From positions 62,001 through 126,000 of the forward strand of contig CAZEWK010000095.1 of assembly GCA_964515905.1 (NCBI GenBank): 64,000 nt of DNA. The letters are read 5' to 3'. Below are positions 7,685-16,751 of the stretch, one piece after another. The DNA is from GCA-2712985 sp964515905. Its GTDB lineage: Bacteria > Pseudomonadota > Alphaproteobacteria > UBA7887. The position numbers were made by a program, and so were the translations under genes. Under the pieces are notes generated by a model, which had not been told where the DNA came from, ran no database searches, and was given only the letters and a program-made list of their open reading frames with translations. How positions within the stretch are numbered: position 1 is the stretch's first letter; each line of letters begins with the position of its first letter.

Positions 7685-8786
7685 GATTTTGCTCAATCCA
7701 CCCACCGCCTACTAAACGACTTTGTTTATAGAAAACAGCCGCTTGCCCTGGCGAAACTGCACCAGGATTAGTATTAAATAAAATTTTAGCCCGACCGTTG
7801 GGCTGTTTCTCCACTGTTGCAGAGGTGCCGGGATGTCCTGATCGTATCTTGACGTTAAACTGATCCTCCTTAGGTGAATTTAGGTCTGGATCCAACCAAT
7901 TTACATCCTTGACCATGATTTGTATTGTTTTTAGAGAAGTCTTTGGCCCGACTACTATTTCATTTCTGTCTCGTGCCACCCGCAGGACGTATAATGGTTC
8001 GTGCCAGCTCACTCCTAGGCCGCGTCTTTGTCCGACTGTGAAGTGAATAATTCCGGGATGCTTTCCTACTATAGTGCCGTCCTCCAATACTAAATTTCCG
8101 GTCTCGCTAGCCCCTGGCCTTAGCCGCTCCACAGTGCGTGCATAGTCACCGTCCGGGATAAAACAGATATCCTGGCTGTCGGGCTTGTTTGCAATAGGAA
8201 GATTATACCTGGCCGCTATGGCGCGGGTTTCCTTTTTGGTCAGGTCTCCTAAAGGGAAGCGTAAATATTCAAGTTGTTGCAGAGTTGTAGTGAATAAGAA
8301 ATAACTTTGATCTTTTACAACATCCTTTGCTTTGTGTAGTTCTGTGACACTATTTCCTTCAAGGCGTCTAACATAATGACCCGTTATTAATGCTTGTGCA
8401 TCAAGTTCTTTAGCTGTTTCCAACAAGTCACTAAATTTAAGTCTTTGATTGCATCGGATACAAGGTATCGGAGTTAGGCCGGAAAGATAGCTATCCGCAA
8501 AATCATCGATGACCGCCCTTTTAAATCGAGACTCATAATCTAGTACGTAGTGCGGAATATTAAGACAGCTTGCAACCTGGCGTGCATCGTGAATATCTCT
8601 TCCAGCACAACAGGTATTTGCCTTCTGTGTCGCTAGACCATGGTCATACAACTGCATGGTAAGGCCAATTACCTTAAACCCCTGTTCAACCATTAGTGCT
8701 GCAGCCACGGAACTATCCACTCCCCCTGACATTGCGACTACGACTGGAGAAGTTTTATTTAGATATTTTGGATGGTATTGTTCCAC
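7665..8786 (-). CDS. mnmA: tRNA-specific 2-thiouridylase MnmA
   Basis: MnmA places sulfur on U34 of Glu, Gln and Lys tRNAs, using sulfur relayed from a cysteine desulfurase. The PP-loop VVAMSGGVDSSVAAAL is near residue 17. The nucleophile region IPCIRCNQRLKF and the second catalytic Cys in DSQDICFIPDGDY are both intact. Length (373 aa) is normal. Start is GTG with only a weak ribosome binding site; no better start precedes the PP-loop. The nearby desulfurase genes at 10.2-12.5 kb could supply the sulfur. Confidence 0.96.
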   Translation of the reverse strand: MEQYHPKYLNKTSPVVVAMSGGVDSSVAAALMVEQGFKVIGLTMQLYDHGLATQKANTCCAGRDIHDARQVASCLNIPHYVLDYESRFKRAVIDDFADSYLSGLTPIPCIRCNQRLKFSDLLETAKELDAQALITGHYVRRLEGNSVTELHKAKDVVKDQSYFLFTTTLQQLEYLRFPLGDLTKKETRAIAARYNLPIANKPDSQDICFIPDGDYARTVERLRPGASETGNLVLEDGTIVGKHPGIIHFTVGQRRGLGVSWHEPLYVLRVARDRNEIVVGPKTSLKTIQIMVKDVNWLDPDLNSPKEDQFNVKIRSGHPGTSATVEKQPNGRAKILFNTNPGAVSPGQAAVFYKQSRLVGGGWIEQNPTNSSK

Positions 8787-8902
8787 TTTATATCATAGCC
8801 TTATAAACAATTATCACTGATTAGCTGAATTATGTTAATTTACCATGGGCTTATAAGTCATTTAATAAACTTAGAACAAAAAGTCGTAATGGAATATACC
8901 AT

Positions 8903-9583
8903 TTAAGAGCATCTTTGTTGCCAACCCATTTCCCAAAATTCTTTCTCCAACACGGTAGCTTGCTTAAAAATTTCTAGGAGATTGGTGAAGCGGATACTGC
9001 CACCGGCACTATCAGAAAGGTCATCGAGTTGTTTAATCGCCTCTTTTGCCACTAGCTGATATTCGTCGTCAGCATACATTTCTATCCAACTGAAATACGG
9101 GTTTCCTTTCCGATTTGTCGCTGAATTAGCAATTAGATTAGCACCGATTTCCGCATATCCGGCTATGCAAGGGATTAGAGCAGTGGATAGGTCTAGTAGA
9201 TCACCTCTGTGACCGCAGTCAAAAACAAACCGCGTATATGCAGTCGTTGCTAAATCCTCGTACATGGTAGTGACATCAGTGAGATCAATATTCCATTCCT
9301 TGCAATATTGGATATGGAGGCCCATTTCAACATCTATAATATTGGTAATTGCCTTATTGGCTCGGCGTATTTGTTCAACGTTATTCGCCTTATAAGCGGC
9401 TAAAGCATACGCTCTTGAAAAATGGAATAAAAAAATAAAATCTTGAGTGAGGTAGTGTCGAAAAGAAGATTCAGGAAGCGAGCCATCTCCTATTCCTTTG
9501 ACAAATGGATGTTCCAAGTAATCGTTCCAAACTTGACCAGAGGAAGCACGCAGACGCGAAAACAGGCTTTCATTTGATTTCAT
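8903..9583 (-). CDS. tenA: Thiaminase II / TenA family aminopyrimidine aminohydrolase
   Basis: TenA hydrolyses aminopyrimidine breakdown products of thiamine so the pyrimidine can be salvaged. The 226-aa helical protein shows the family hallmarks: the aromatic HYLTQDFIFLFHFSRAYA segment near residues 43-60, the catalytic-type Cys at 139 in ALIPCIAGYAEIG, and YFSWIEMYADDEYQ. It stands alone rather than with other thi genes, downstream of the ferredoxin gene on the same strand with a 145-base gap. No TPP riboswitch was seen upstream. A different amine substrate is possible. Confidence 0.9.
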   Translation of the reverse strand: MKSNESLFSRLRASSGQVWNDYLEHPFVKGIGDGSLPESSFRHYLTQDFIFLFHFSRAYALAAYKANNVEQIRRANKAITNIIDVEMGLHIQYCKEWNIDLTDVTTMYEDLATTAYTRFVFDCGHRGDLLDLSTALIPCIAGYAEIGANLIANSATNRKGNPYFSWIEMYADDEYQLVAKEAIKQLDDLSDSAGGSIRFTNLLEIFKQATVLEKEFWEMGWQQRCS

Positions 9584-9728
9584 ATTTTGCGAATGCCCAG
9601 CCCTAAGTTATGTTTTTGTTAAATATTTTGGTCTGCAATCAGTTTCAAATTATAGGCTAACCTAAAGGTCTTAGAATTTACCCGATTCTTTCGTGGAAAA
9701 TGGTCAAACAATTACTGTCATTTGGTAT

Positions 9729-10061
9729 TTACCCCAATAAAACATTTCGTGAGCTTCGAGGAACCCACAATATCAGACCATCGTGTGCGTCGGTTAAAAT
9801 AATTTGACAACCTAGCCGAGATGTAACCGTGAGGCCAGCGGCTAGGTCCAGCATATCTTCTTCATCGTCTGATGGTGGGGGGAGCCGACCGTAGAAAGAT
9901 TCTTCTACAATTACATGGCATGTTGAGCATGCCATTGAGCCTTCACAAGCGCCCTCAAGGTTGATGCCATGGCTATGGGCCAAGTCAAGCACCGTTTCAC
10001 CAACATTTGCCTGGACCTGTAGACTTTTCCCATCTGGATTAATAAAAGTAATCTTGGGCAT
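9729..10061 (-). CDS. fdx: [2Fe-2S] ferredoxin, adrenodoxin/ISC type
   Basis: A 110-aa ferredoxin that would donate electrons in Fe-S cluster assembly. The four cluster ligands fit the vertebrate-type pattern C-X5-C-X2-C-Xn-C: Cys39, Cys45, Cys48 and Cys85 (CEGSMACSTC and RLGCQI). The acidic stretch PSDDEEDMLDLA is the usual partner-docking helix. The ATG has AAAGGAGAGCC upstream, a very strong ribosome binding site. It follows two cysteine desulfurase genes and cysE on the same strand, consistent with a role in sulfur/Fe-S metabolism. Confidence 0.95.
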   Translation of the reverse strand: MPKITFINPDGKSLQVQANVGETVLDLAHSHGINLEGACEGSMACSTCHVIVEESFYGRLPPPSDDEEDMLDLAAGLTVTSRLGCQIILTDAHDGLILWVPRSSRNVLLG

Positions 10062-10171
10062 GGCTCTCCTTTACCCGTTATCCAATTAATCCCTCTTTAA
10101 CTTTTTGTATGGAGGTTATATTTATAATTTGTGACAGTGGACCAAAACTTTAAGAAAGAAAATTTAGTATA

Positions 10172-11335
10172 TCAATTTCTTAATGCGGAAACAGTGTCCG
10201 TTATCTTTTGTACTGTATAATCTATTTCAGGTTTAGTTGTATACCTTCCTAACCCAAACCGAATCGAGCCGCTGGCAATCTCGTTACTGAAACCTAGAGC
10301 CCTTATTACATACGACGGTTCTATAGAGTTTGAAGTACATGCGGAGCCTGACGAAATCGCGATGTCTGGTATAGCTGACATTATTTTTTGGCCGTCAAGG
10401 CCTGCAAAGCTCAAATTTAGATTTCCGGGGAGTCTATTGTCAAAATCTCCATGCAAAATCACGTCTGGAACTGCAGTTACAATGCCATCGCGTAGACGAT
10501 CACGTAAACTCTTTATTCTTTCGGATTCTTCCTGCATTTCGTTGACGGCAATTTGACATGCTAAACCCAATCCTACGCAGAGGGGTGTAGGTAACGTTCC
10601 AGAGCGTAGGCCGCGTTCTTGGCCGCCCCCGTCAATTTGTGCAGCAACACGGACCCTTGGTCGACGCCTAACATATAAAGCCCCAATTCCCATAGGACCG
10701 TATATCTTATGCCCAGAGATGCTCATTAAATCAATATTCATTCGATTAACATCAATCGGGATTTTTCCCACTCCTTGTGCAGCATCTGTATGAAACAGCA
10801 CGCCATTTTCACGGCACAGGGCGCCAATTTTAGAAATTTGCTGTACGACACCAATTTCATTGTGTGCCGTCATTACTGAAACAAGTGAGGTATCGTCCGT
10901 CAGGTGGTCCGCAAGTTTTTGGAGATCCAGTAGCCCGCTTGTATTGACAGGAAGAAAAATTACTTGGTGCCCCAGAGATTCTAGGTATCGGCATGCTTCA
11001 ATTACACACTTGTGCTCAGTCGATACTGTTACAATCCGGGATTGCGGCTTTTTTAAGAATCCAATGGCACCCTTTATTGCCAGATTATTAGATTCAGTTG
11101 CGCCCGATGTGAAGATTATCTCACGAGTGTCGGCTCCAATTGCGGTTGCGACTTGTTTCCGAGCCTCATCTACAGCGTCTTGTGCCTCTACACCGAAAAC
11201 ATGTGTCTGGGAATGCGGGTTACCTGGCTTGTCAAAAAAATAAGGCAGCATACCTTTTATAACACGTGGATCTGTAGGCGTCGTGGACTGATAATCCAGG
11301 TATATGGGTAGTTTCAGTCTTTTGATTTCCGCCAT
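10172..11335 (-). CDS. iscS: Cysteine desulfurase, IscS-like
   Basis: A PLP enzyme that removes sulfur from cysteine for Fe-S clusters and tRNA thiolation. The 387-aa protein begins IYLDYQSTTPTDPRV. It carries ATESNNLAIKG, TEHKCV, the PLP lysine in SGHKIYGPMGIGALY, and the mobile-loop cysteine in SGSACTSNSIEPSYVIRALG, close to canonical IscS. It starts 22 bases after the upstream desulfurase gene, with GGAGG 12 bases before the ATG, so the two are probably co-transcribed. No iscU, iscA or hsc genes follow. Confidence 0.95.
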   Translation of the reverse strand: MAEIKRLKLPIYLDYQSTTPTDPRVIKGMLPYFFDKPGNPHSQTHVFGVEAQDAVDEARKQVATAIGADTREIIFTSGATESNNLAIKGAIGFLKKPQSRIVTVSTEHKCVIEACRYLESLGHQVIFLPVNTSGLLDLQKLADHLTDDTSLVSVMTAHNEIGVVQQISKIGALCRENGVLFHTDAAQGVGKIPIDVNRMNIDLMSISGHKIYGPMGIGALYVRRRPRVRVAAQIDGGGQERGLRSGTLPTPLCVGLGLACQIAVNEMQEESERIKSLRDRLRDGIVTAVPDVILHGDFDNRLPGNLNLSFAGLDGQKIMSAIPDIAISSGSACTSNSIEPSYVIRALGFSNEIASGSIRFGLGRYTTKPEIDYTVQKITDTVSALRN

Positions 11336-11357
11336 GGGGTTATTGGTTCCTCCAGTT

Positions 11358-12494
11358 TTACGCGGCGTTTCTGCGAGTTTTTTTGTAAGTTTGTTGATAC
11401 AAATTCAGCCAAGTCTTCACGGCTACCTCTATGTCTTTTTTCGTTGTACCCCAACCAATGCTGAATCTAACTGATTCATTTGCAGCCGTTGTGTGGACAC
11501 CCATTGCTTTCAGTACGTGGCTGCTGGACACTTTTCCGGAACTGCAGGCGGAACCGGCACTCACCGCAACTCCGGCTAAATCAAAAGCAATGACTTGCAT
11601 GTCAGAAGTCTTGCCAGGGAGCCGTACACAGCTGGTATTCCCTATTCGTGGGCTTTGGCTGCCAAATATTTCGACTTTGGACACTTTCGCTTTTAAACTG
11701 TTTTCAAATTGGTCTCGTAAACTCGTTACTCGGTCCATTTCATCAGTATCTTTTCTAACAATGCTGCATGTTTCTGCGAATCCAACAGCTCCAACAATAT
11801 TTTCTGTTCCAGCGCGTCGTTTTTCTTCCTGACCTCCGCCTAATAATTGTGCCTCCACCTCAATGTTCGGGCCAAGTGCCAAAGCACCAATGCCTTTTGG
11901 TCCCCCAATTTTATGCGCTGATAAGGTCATTAAATCAACATCCAGCGATTTCATATCGATCGGTATTTTCCCAAATGCTTGTACGGCATCACAGTGGACT
12001 AACGCGTTATATGCGTGAGATATTTTGCTGATTTCGCCAATTGGCTGGATAACGCCAGTTTCATTGTTCGCAAGCATTGCTGAAACTACAGTCGGCCCTC
12101 TTTTTTTTGAAAGTAGCTCTTCTAATATGTTTGTATCAATAACACCCTCGTGGCTGACTGGAATAGGTGTTGAGGTTGGTGCTGTAGCAAGTACGGAATC
12201 ATGCTCAATACCAGAGATTAAGTAGTTCCTGACTGATGTTCTGCTGAGAGCAAGGTTATTGGCTTCTGTACCTCCACTGGTAAATATCAACTGGCTTGGT
12301 TCTGCTCCTACCGAAGAGGAAACGGAACGTCGGGCATCTTCCAAGTACTTTTGTGCGTCCCGGCCAACTTTATGTACCGAAGAGGGGTTTCCCGTTAGGG
12401 CCATAGCTTCTATCATTGCTGACTTTACAAGCGGGCGAAGTGGTGCACTGGCGTTGTAGTCTAAATATCTTGTTGAACTGACAAATTTATCCAC
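11358..12494 (-). CDS. Second cysteine desulfurase, NifS/IscS family
   Basis: This 378-aa paralogue is clearly homologous to its downstream neighbour but distinct. It opens with RYLDYNASAPLRPLVK, has FTSGGTEANNLAL, the PLP lysine in SAHKIGGPKGIGALALG, and a catalytic loop SAGSACSSGKVSSSHVLKAMG of the NifS type. The GTG start has only a weak ribosome binding site. It sits between cysE, which makes the cysteine precursor O-acetylserine, and iscS. It could serve a different acceptor such as tRNA thiolation or a SUF-like scaffold; this is inference. Confidence 0.93.
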   Translation of the reverse strand: MDKFVSSTRYLDYNASAPLRPLVKSAMIEAMALTGNPSSVHKVGRDAQKYLEDARRSVSSSVGAEPSQLIFTSGGTEANNLALSRTSVRNYLISGIEHDSVLATAPTSTPIPVSHEGVIDTNILEELLSKKRGPTVVSAMLANNETGVIQPIGEISKISHAYNALVHCDAVQAFGKIPIDMKSLDVDLMTLSAHKIGGPKGIGALALGPNIEVEAQLLGGGQEEKRRAGTENIVGAVGFAETCSIVRKDTDEMDRVTSLRDQFENSLKAKVSKVEIFGSQSPRIGNTSCVRLPGKTSDMQVIAFDLAGVAVSAGSACSSGKVSSSHVLKAMGVHTTAANESVRFSIGWGTTKKDIEVAVKTWLNLYQQTYKKTRRNAA

Positions 12495-12616
12495 GTTGAT
12501 TCGCTTTCTGGAGGGGCCACCAGTATTTAGTTTGAAGCGTATATCTCGGTTGTTTGTAGTATACTAGAATATCGTTCTTCGGTATATTTGGAGCACTTTC
12601 TTCGTGATGCCGAGGA

Positions 12617-13291
12617 TTAATCTGGTTCTTTATTGCGGTTTGCTTCGAGATATTCAACACGAGCTCTTAACTCTTTAATTTCAGTGGTAAGAATTTCTAA
12701 TTTTTTAGTGGCAGGATCTGACACATTTTCCGGAGTTCCGTATGCCATGAAATCATGACCTTTTGATTGTCGTCCATTCCCAATAGCCTTGGCCGGTATG
12801 CCGACAACTGTTGTGCCCGGAAGCACGTCTTTAACTACCACGGCATTTGACCCAATTCGAGCATTGGCACCTATTGTTATTGGACCGAGGACTTTTGCTC
12901 CCGCGCCTACAATCACTCCATTCTCCAATGTTGGATGCCGTTTGGTCCCCCGTTCAAGCGATGTTCCGCCTAACGTTACACCTTGATACAGGGTTACGTC
13001 ATCTCCAATTTGGGCAGTGGCGCCGACCACTACTCCCATACCATGATCAATAAATAAACGCTTTCCAATTGTTGCCGCTGGATGAATTTCAATTCCTGTC
13101 AGCAACCGACCCAAATGAGAAATAAATCGCCCTAGCCACCTCAAGCCATGATTCCAGGAATAACTGCTTACACAGTAGAAAACGATGGCGTGGAAGCCTG
13201 GATAACAGAATACTACTTCCAGTTTAGACCTTGCGGCAGGGTCATGTTCTAGAATTACTGAAATTTGTCGACTTAAATTCTTGAAAATCAT
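12617..13291 (-). CDS. cysE: Serine O-acetyltransferase, EpsC type
   Basis: CysE acetylates serine with acetyl-CoA to give O-acetylserine, the first step of cysteine synthesis. The short 224-aa form has an N-terminal helix region, then left-handed beta-helix hexapeptides (IHPAATIGKRLFIDHGMGVVVG, GANARIGSNAVVVKDVLPGTTVVGIPAK). The C-terminal tail has heptad-like spacing (LEILTTEIKELRARVEYLEANR) and may form a coiled coil. It is the first gene of the minus-strand sulfur cluster, divergent from the hydrolase at 13501. Confidence 0.95.
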   Translation of the reverse strand: MIFKNLSRQISVILEHDPAARSKLEVVFCYPGFHAIVFYCVSSYSWNHGLRWLGRFISHLGRLLTGIEIHPAATIGKRLFIDHGMGVVVGATAQIGDDVTLYQGVTLGGTSLERGTKRHPTLENGVIVGAGAKVLGPITIGANARIGSNAVVVKDVLPGTTVVGIPAKAIGNGRQSKGHDFMAYGTPENVSDPATKKLEILTTEIKELRARVEYLEANRNKEPD

Positions 13292-13380
13292 ATTAATCGT
13301 TGTGATATTATGGCCAGCAACATTTGCACCAGGCTGTGCTTATACCTTTTGATTTTCTGTACTTTAACAACCTGGGTATA

Positions 13381-13409
13381 AAATTCTTGATGGATTCAGT
13401 CAAGAATTT
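13381..13409. promoter_or_regulatory. Perfect 10-bp inverted repeat, candidate operator
   Basis: AAATTCTTGA (13381-13390) is repeated as its exact complement TCAAGAATTT (13400-13409) across a 9-base spacer. The repeat lies between the divergent cysE (start 13291) and hydrolase (start 13501) genes. There is no T-run on either side, so it is not a terminator. Its length and symmetry suit a dimeric repressor such as an Rrf2-family (IscR/CymR-like) sulfur or Fe-S sensor, which is inference from context. Confidence 0.5.
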
Positions 13410-13500
13410 GAGTGAGGTTATTATGTGCTGCCTCGCATAAAATTCTGTATTAAGGGCGTTTTAAATCTGTGACTGAGAGATTAAGAGGGGAAATTGAATA

Positions 13501-14154
13501 GTGCCTGAAGTAATTTTTAATGGACCAGAAGGAAGACTGGAGGGCCGCTATCAGCATGGTTTGGGCGACAATCCACCCGTCGCTATCGTATTACACCCCC
13601 ATCCAGAGCATGGGGGCAATATGAACAATAAGGTGGTCTATAGCGTTTTTCATGCTTTTGTATCTATGGGTTTTTCAACCCTTCGATTTAATTTTAGAGG
13701 AGTTGGCCGAAGTCAGGGGGAATACGATTTTGGGACAGGAGAACTCAATGATGCAGCGTCTGCCCTTGACTGGATGCAAAGTTTTAACGCGGATGCTCGA
13801 GCTTGTTGGGTTAGCGGCTTTTCTTTTGGTGCTTGGATTTCGTTTCAACTCCTTATGCGTCGTCCTGAAATAACCGGATTTGTTAACATTGCACCTCCAG
13901 CTAACATATTTGATTTTTCTTTTTTGGCTCCATGTCCAGTTTCTGGGATGGTTATTCAGGGAACGGCAGATGATATTGTTCCAGAGCCAGATGTCAAAAA
14001 ATTAGCGGAAAAGCTTTCAAGCCAGAGATATGTTGATATCGACTATGTAAAGTTGCGAGGGGCCGACCATTTCTTTGGCAATCACCTTGATCGGATAGCA
14101 GATCGGTCTAAGAAATACGTGACAAAACGTATGAAAGAACTCGGTTTAAACTAA
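13501..14154 (+). CDS. Alpha/beta hydrolase, COG2945-type
   Basis: A 217-aa cytoplasmic alpha/beta hydrolase. The nucleophile elbow is GFSFGAW; HPHPEHGGNMNNKVV near the N-terminus is the hallmark of this small family. FRGVGRSQGEYD precedes the elbow, and the late acid and histidine appear as GTADDIVPE and GADHFF. Start is GTG with GAGGGGAAA upstream. The family is often found next to cysE or Fe-S genes in alphaproteobacteria, matching this context, but its substrate is unknown. Confidence 0.88.
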   Translation: MPEVIFNGPEGRLEGRYQHGLGDNPPVAIVLHPHPEHGGNMNNKVVYSVFHAFVSMGFSTLRFNFRGVGRSQGEYDFGTGELNDAASALDWMQSFNADARACWVSGFSFGAWISFQLLMRRPEITGFVNIAPPANIFDFSFLAPCPVSGMVIQGTADDIVPEPDVKKLAEKLSSQRYVDIDYVKLRGADHFFGNHLDRIADRSKKYVTKRMKELGLN

Positions 14155-14260
14155 TGGAACGTAATGTTAATTCCTTTGTTACTTTCTGTTTAATCGAGCC
14201 AATGAAGTGGCGCCAATATTATTTTACGACCCCACAGGGAATATGGGAAAATCATCGGTT

Positions 14261-15355
14261 TTAAGATGGATGAAACGTAGATCCTCCAGTTGTCGGGCTG
14301 GGAACTCCGGTAGTTGTTGGAAAACTGATTGGTAATCCATAAAAGCTTCTGACTGCGAGAAAAGCAATAAGTTGAGCTTCCATATCGTCACCGGACCATC
14401 CCACTTTTTCGACAGCCCGCAGTGGGATGCTTGATTTGTTCTGCAGTGTTTGCATGAGGGTCTGATTCTTTCGTCCGCCTCCACATACTAAAATTTGTTT
14501 GGGTATACGGGGAAAGATTCGCAACCCATTTTCAATGGCCTCTGCTGTGAAGGCGGTGAGAGTTGCTGCCGAATCATAAAAATTTGAGCTGGCAAGAACC
14601 TGGACCGCAACTTTAGAAAAATGATTACGGTCGAGAGATTTAGGAGCAGATCGTTTAAAATATGGGTCTTTGAGCAAGGATTGTAAGGCCTGACGGTTGA
14701 CCTTTCCCTTGCGCGCAAATAAGCCATCAAAGTCCATCGAGCAACCTGTGTGTTTATGGACTAAATCGTCTATGAGTGCGTTGCCTGGACCTGTGTCAAA
14801 AGCCAATATTTCGTTGCCATTTATCCAAGTAAGGTTGGCAACTCCTCCAATATTCAGAACGCATATTGGGTGTTCTAAATTTCTTGCTAGCGAACGATGA
14901 AAGACCGGTGCTAGAGGTGCGCCTTCACCCCCCTTAGATACATCTGTACTCCGAAAATCCGCTATGACAACGGTTGCCAGTTCTTTTGCCATCAGTTTCG
15001 CATCACCTATTTGCCACGTTTTACTATTGGTTGGCGAGTGTAGTATCGTGTGCCCATGGAATCCGATTAGATTAATATCGTTCAGCGGGAACCGGCTTTT
15101 ATTCAAGAAATTCCTGACGGCAACAATATGAGCTTCAGTTAAAGACTTTTCGGCACTTAACGTGTCACCAATACCACCTAAAGTTGCACGTACTTTTTCT
15201 CGAGTATCCTTTTTGTAAGCTATAGTATCTGTAGGGCCAAACCACGTAACATCTTCTCCGTCAGTACGAATTACAGCTATATCAATACCGTCCAGAGAGG
15301 TACCGCTCATCAGGCCCATAGCGTATAACGGAGTTAATTTAGAATGATCTTTCAA
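14261..15355 (-). CDS. anmK: Anhydro-N-acetylmuramic acid kinase
   Basis: AnmK opens and phosphorylates 1,6-anhydro-MurNAc released during peptidoglycan turnover, giving MurNAc-6-phosphate. The 364-aa protein has the N-terminal phosphate-binding motif GLMSGTSLDGID near residues 14-25, the catalytic region LNIGGVANLTWI, the FDTGPGNALIDD motif, and GGGRKNQTLM near the C-terminus. Start is TTG, five bases after GAGGCGG. It is divergent from tyrS, an arrangement seen in many alphaproteobacteria, and convergent with the hydrolase. Confidence 0.95.
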   Translation of the reverse strand: MKDHSKLTPLYAMGLMSGTSLDGIDIAVIRTDGEDVTWFGPTDTIAYKKDTREKVRATLGGIGDTLSAEKSLTEAHIVAVRNFLNKSRFPLNDINLIGFHGHTILHSPTNSKTWQIGDAKLMAKELATVVIADFRSTDVSKGGEGAPLAPVFHRSLARNLEHPICVLNIGGVANLTWINGNEILAFDTGPGNALIDDLVHKHTGCSMDFDGLFARKGKVNRQALQSLLKDPYFKRSAPKSLDRNHFSKVAVQVLASSNFYDSAATLTAFTAEAIENGLRIFPRIPKQILVCGGGRKNQTLMQTLQNKSSIPLRAVEKVGWSGDDMEAQLIAFLAVRSFYGLPISFPTTTGVPSPTTGGSTFHPS

Positions 15356-15449
15356 AACCGCCTCATAAACATAGATAGTCTTCCATTTGCACCTGTGCTA
15401 TGAGGCTAAATGCTATATTAGATTGTCGATTGAAGAAACGAAATCTCTT

Positions 15450-16703
15450 ATGACCAATTTAAAAACAGAATTTTTAAAAACAATTATATCACGTGGTTAT
15501 CTTCACCAATGTACGGACCTGGATGGACTGGATGCTTATGGAACAACCCAGAAAATAGTTGGCTATATTGGCTTTGACTGCACTGCTGATAGCTTGCATG
15601 TGGGTAGTCTGGTTCCAATCATGTTGTTGCGCCATTTACAGAAAAACGGTCATAAACCCATCGTGTTGCTTGGTGGTGGAACGACACGGGTTGGTGATCC
15701 TTCTGGCAAAGACGCTGCCAGAAAGCTGATTGGAGATCCCGAGATTGCATCTAATATGGAGGGTATTAGGCGGGTTTTTGAGAAATTTCTTGTATTTGGA
15801 GATGGAGTAACAGATGCGGTGATGGTCAATAATGCTGAGTGGTTAGATTCACTGAATTATTTAGATTTTTTACGAGACTATGGACGACATTTTTCTGTCA
15901 ATAGGATGCTGAGCTTTGACTCAGTCAAACTTCGGCTCGATCGTGAACAACCACTGAGTTTTCTTGAATTCAACTATATGGTGTTTCAGGCTTATGATTT
16001 TCTGGAATTAGCAAAAAGATATAGTTGCATCTTGCAGTTGGGGGGGTCTGATCAGTGGGGCAATATCATTAACGGCGTTGATCTGGGTCGCCGAGCGTTA
16101 AATAGAGGCCTTTTTGGTTTAACTTCACCGTTGTTGGAGACCGCTTCGGGAGAGAAAATGGGGAAAACGGCAAAAGGTGCTGTCTGGCTTAATGAAGAAA
16201 AGTTGTCCACTTACGATTACTGGCAATACTGGCGGAATGTCGATGATGCGGATGTTGGTAAATTTTTGCGGCTTTTTACAGAGCTCCCAGCCAATGAAAT
16301 TAACCGCCTTGAAGTACTTGAGGGGTCTGAAATCAACGAGGCAAAAATCGTATTAGCTGATGCAGCTACAGAATTGTGTCGAGGTAAAGAATCTGCTGTG
16401 TCAGCAAAGAAAACCGCTACGGAAACATTTCAACAAGGAAAAGTAGGAAATGACTTGCCAATGTTCGAATTTAGTAAGACCGATTTGGCCAATGGAGTTA
16501 GTATCATCGAAATATTTCAATTAACTGGTCTAGCAAATACTAATGGTGAGGTGCGTCGTCTTATACGCGGAGGGGGTGCTAGGGTAAATGATGTGTCAGT
16601 GTCTTCTGAAAAAGGTCAATTGACTTTAAATGATCTTGGCGAGAATGGGGTTATAAAATTGTCGTCCGGAAAAAAACGCCATGTAGTATTAAAACTGATT
16701 TAA
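15450..16703 (+). CDS. tyrS: Tyrosyl-tRNA synthetase
   Basis: TyrRS charges tRNA-Tyr. The 417-aa protein has the class I HIGH-like motif HVGSLVP, the tyrosine pocket and dimer helices (QLGGSDQWGNI), and a KMSKS variant EKMGKTAKG. A C-terminal S4 RNA-binding domain reads VRRLIRGGGARVNDV. The open frame extends 63 bases further upstream, but that part overlaps the divergent anmK promoter region and is unlike the family; the ATG at 15450 gives a normal length. Confidence 0.97.
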   Translation: MTNLKTEFLKTIISRGYLHQCTDLDGLDAYGTTQKIVGYIGFDCTADSLHVGSLVPIMLLRHLQKNGHKPIVLLGGGTTRVGDPSGKDAARKLIGDPEIASNMEGIRRVFEKFLVFGDGVTDAVMVNNAEWLDSLNYLDFLRDYGRHFSVNRMLSFDSVKLRLDREQPLSFLEFNYMVFQAYDFLELAKRYSCILQLGGSDQWGNIINGVDLGRRALNRGLFGLTSPLLETASGEKMGKTAKGAVWLNEEKLSTYDYWQYWRNVDDADVGKFLRLFTELPANEINRLEVLEGSEINEAKIVLADAATELCRGKESAVSAKKTATETFQQGKVGNDLPMFEFSKTDLANGVSIIEIFQLTGLANTNGEVRRLIRGGGARVNDVSVSSEKGQLTLNDLGENGVIKLSSGKKRHVVLKLI

Positions 16704-16751
16704 GAGATCTAATTTACTTTTTTCTTTATTTAGTTTGTTTTTAGCTACATC

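Noticed and set aside
9584..9728. TPP riboswitch upstream of tenA
   Set aside because: Neither the CTGAGA element nor the GAACCTGATCTGG-like element is present in the gap on the minus strand.
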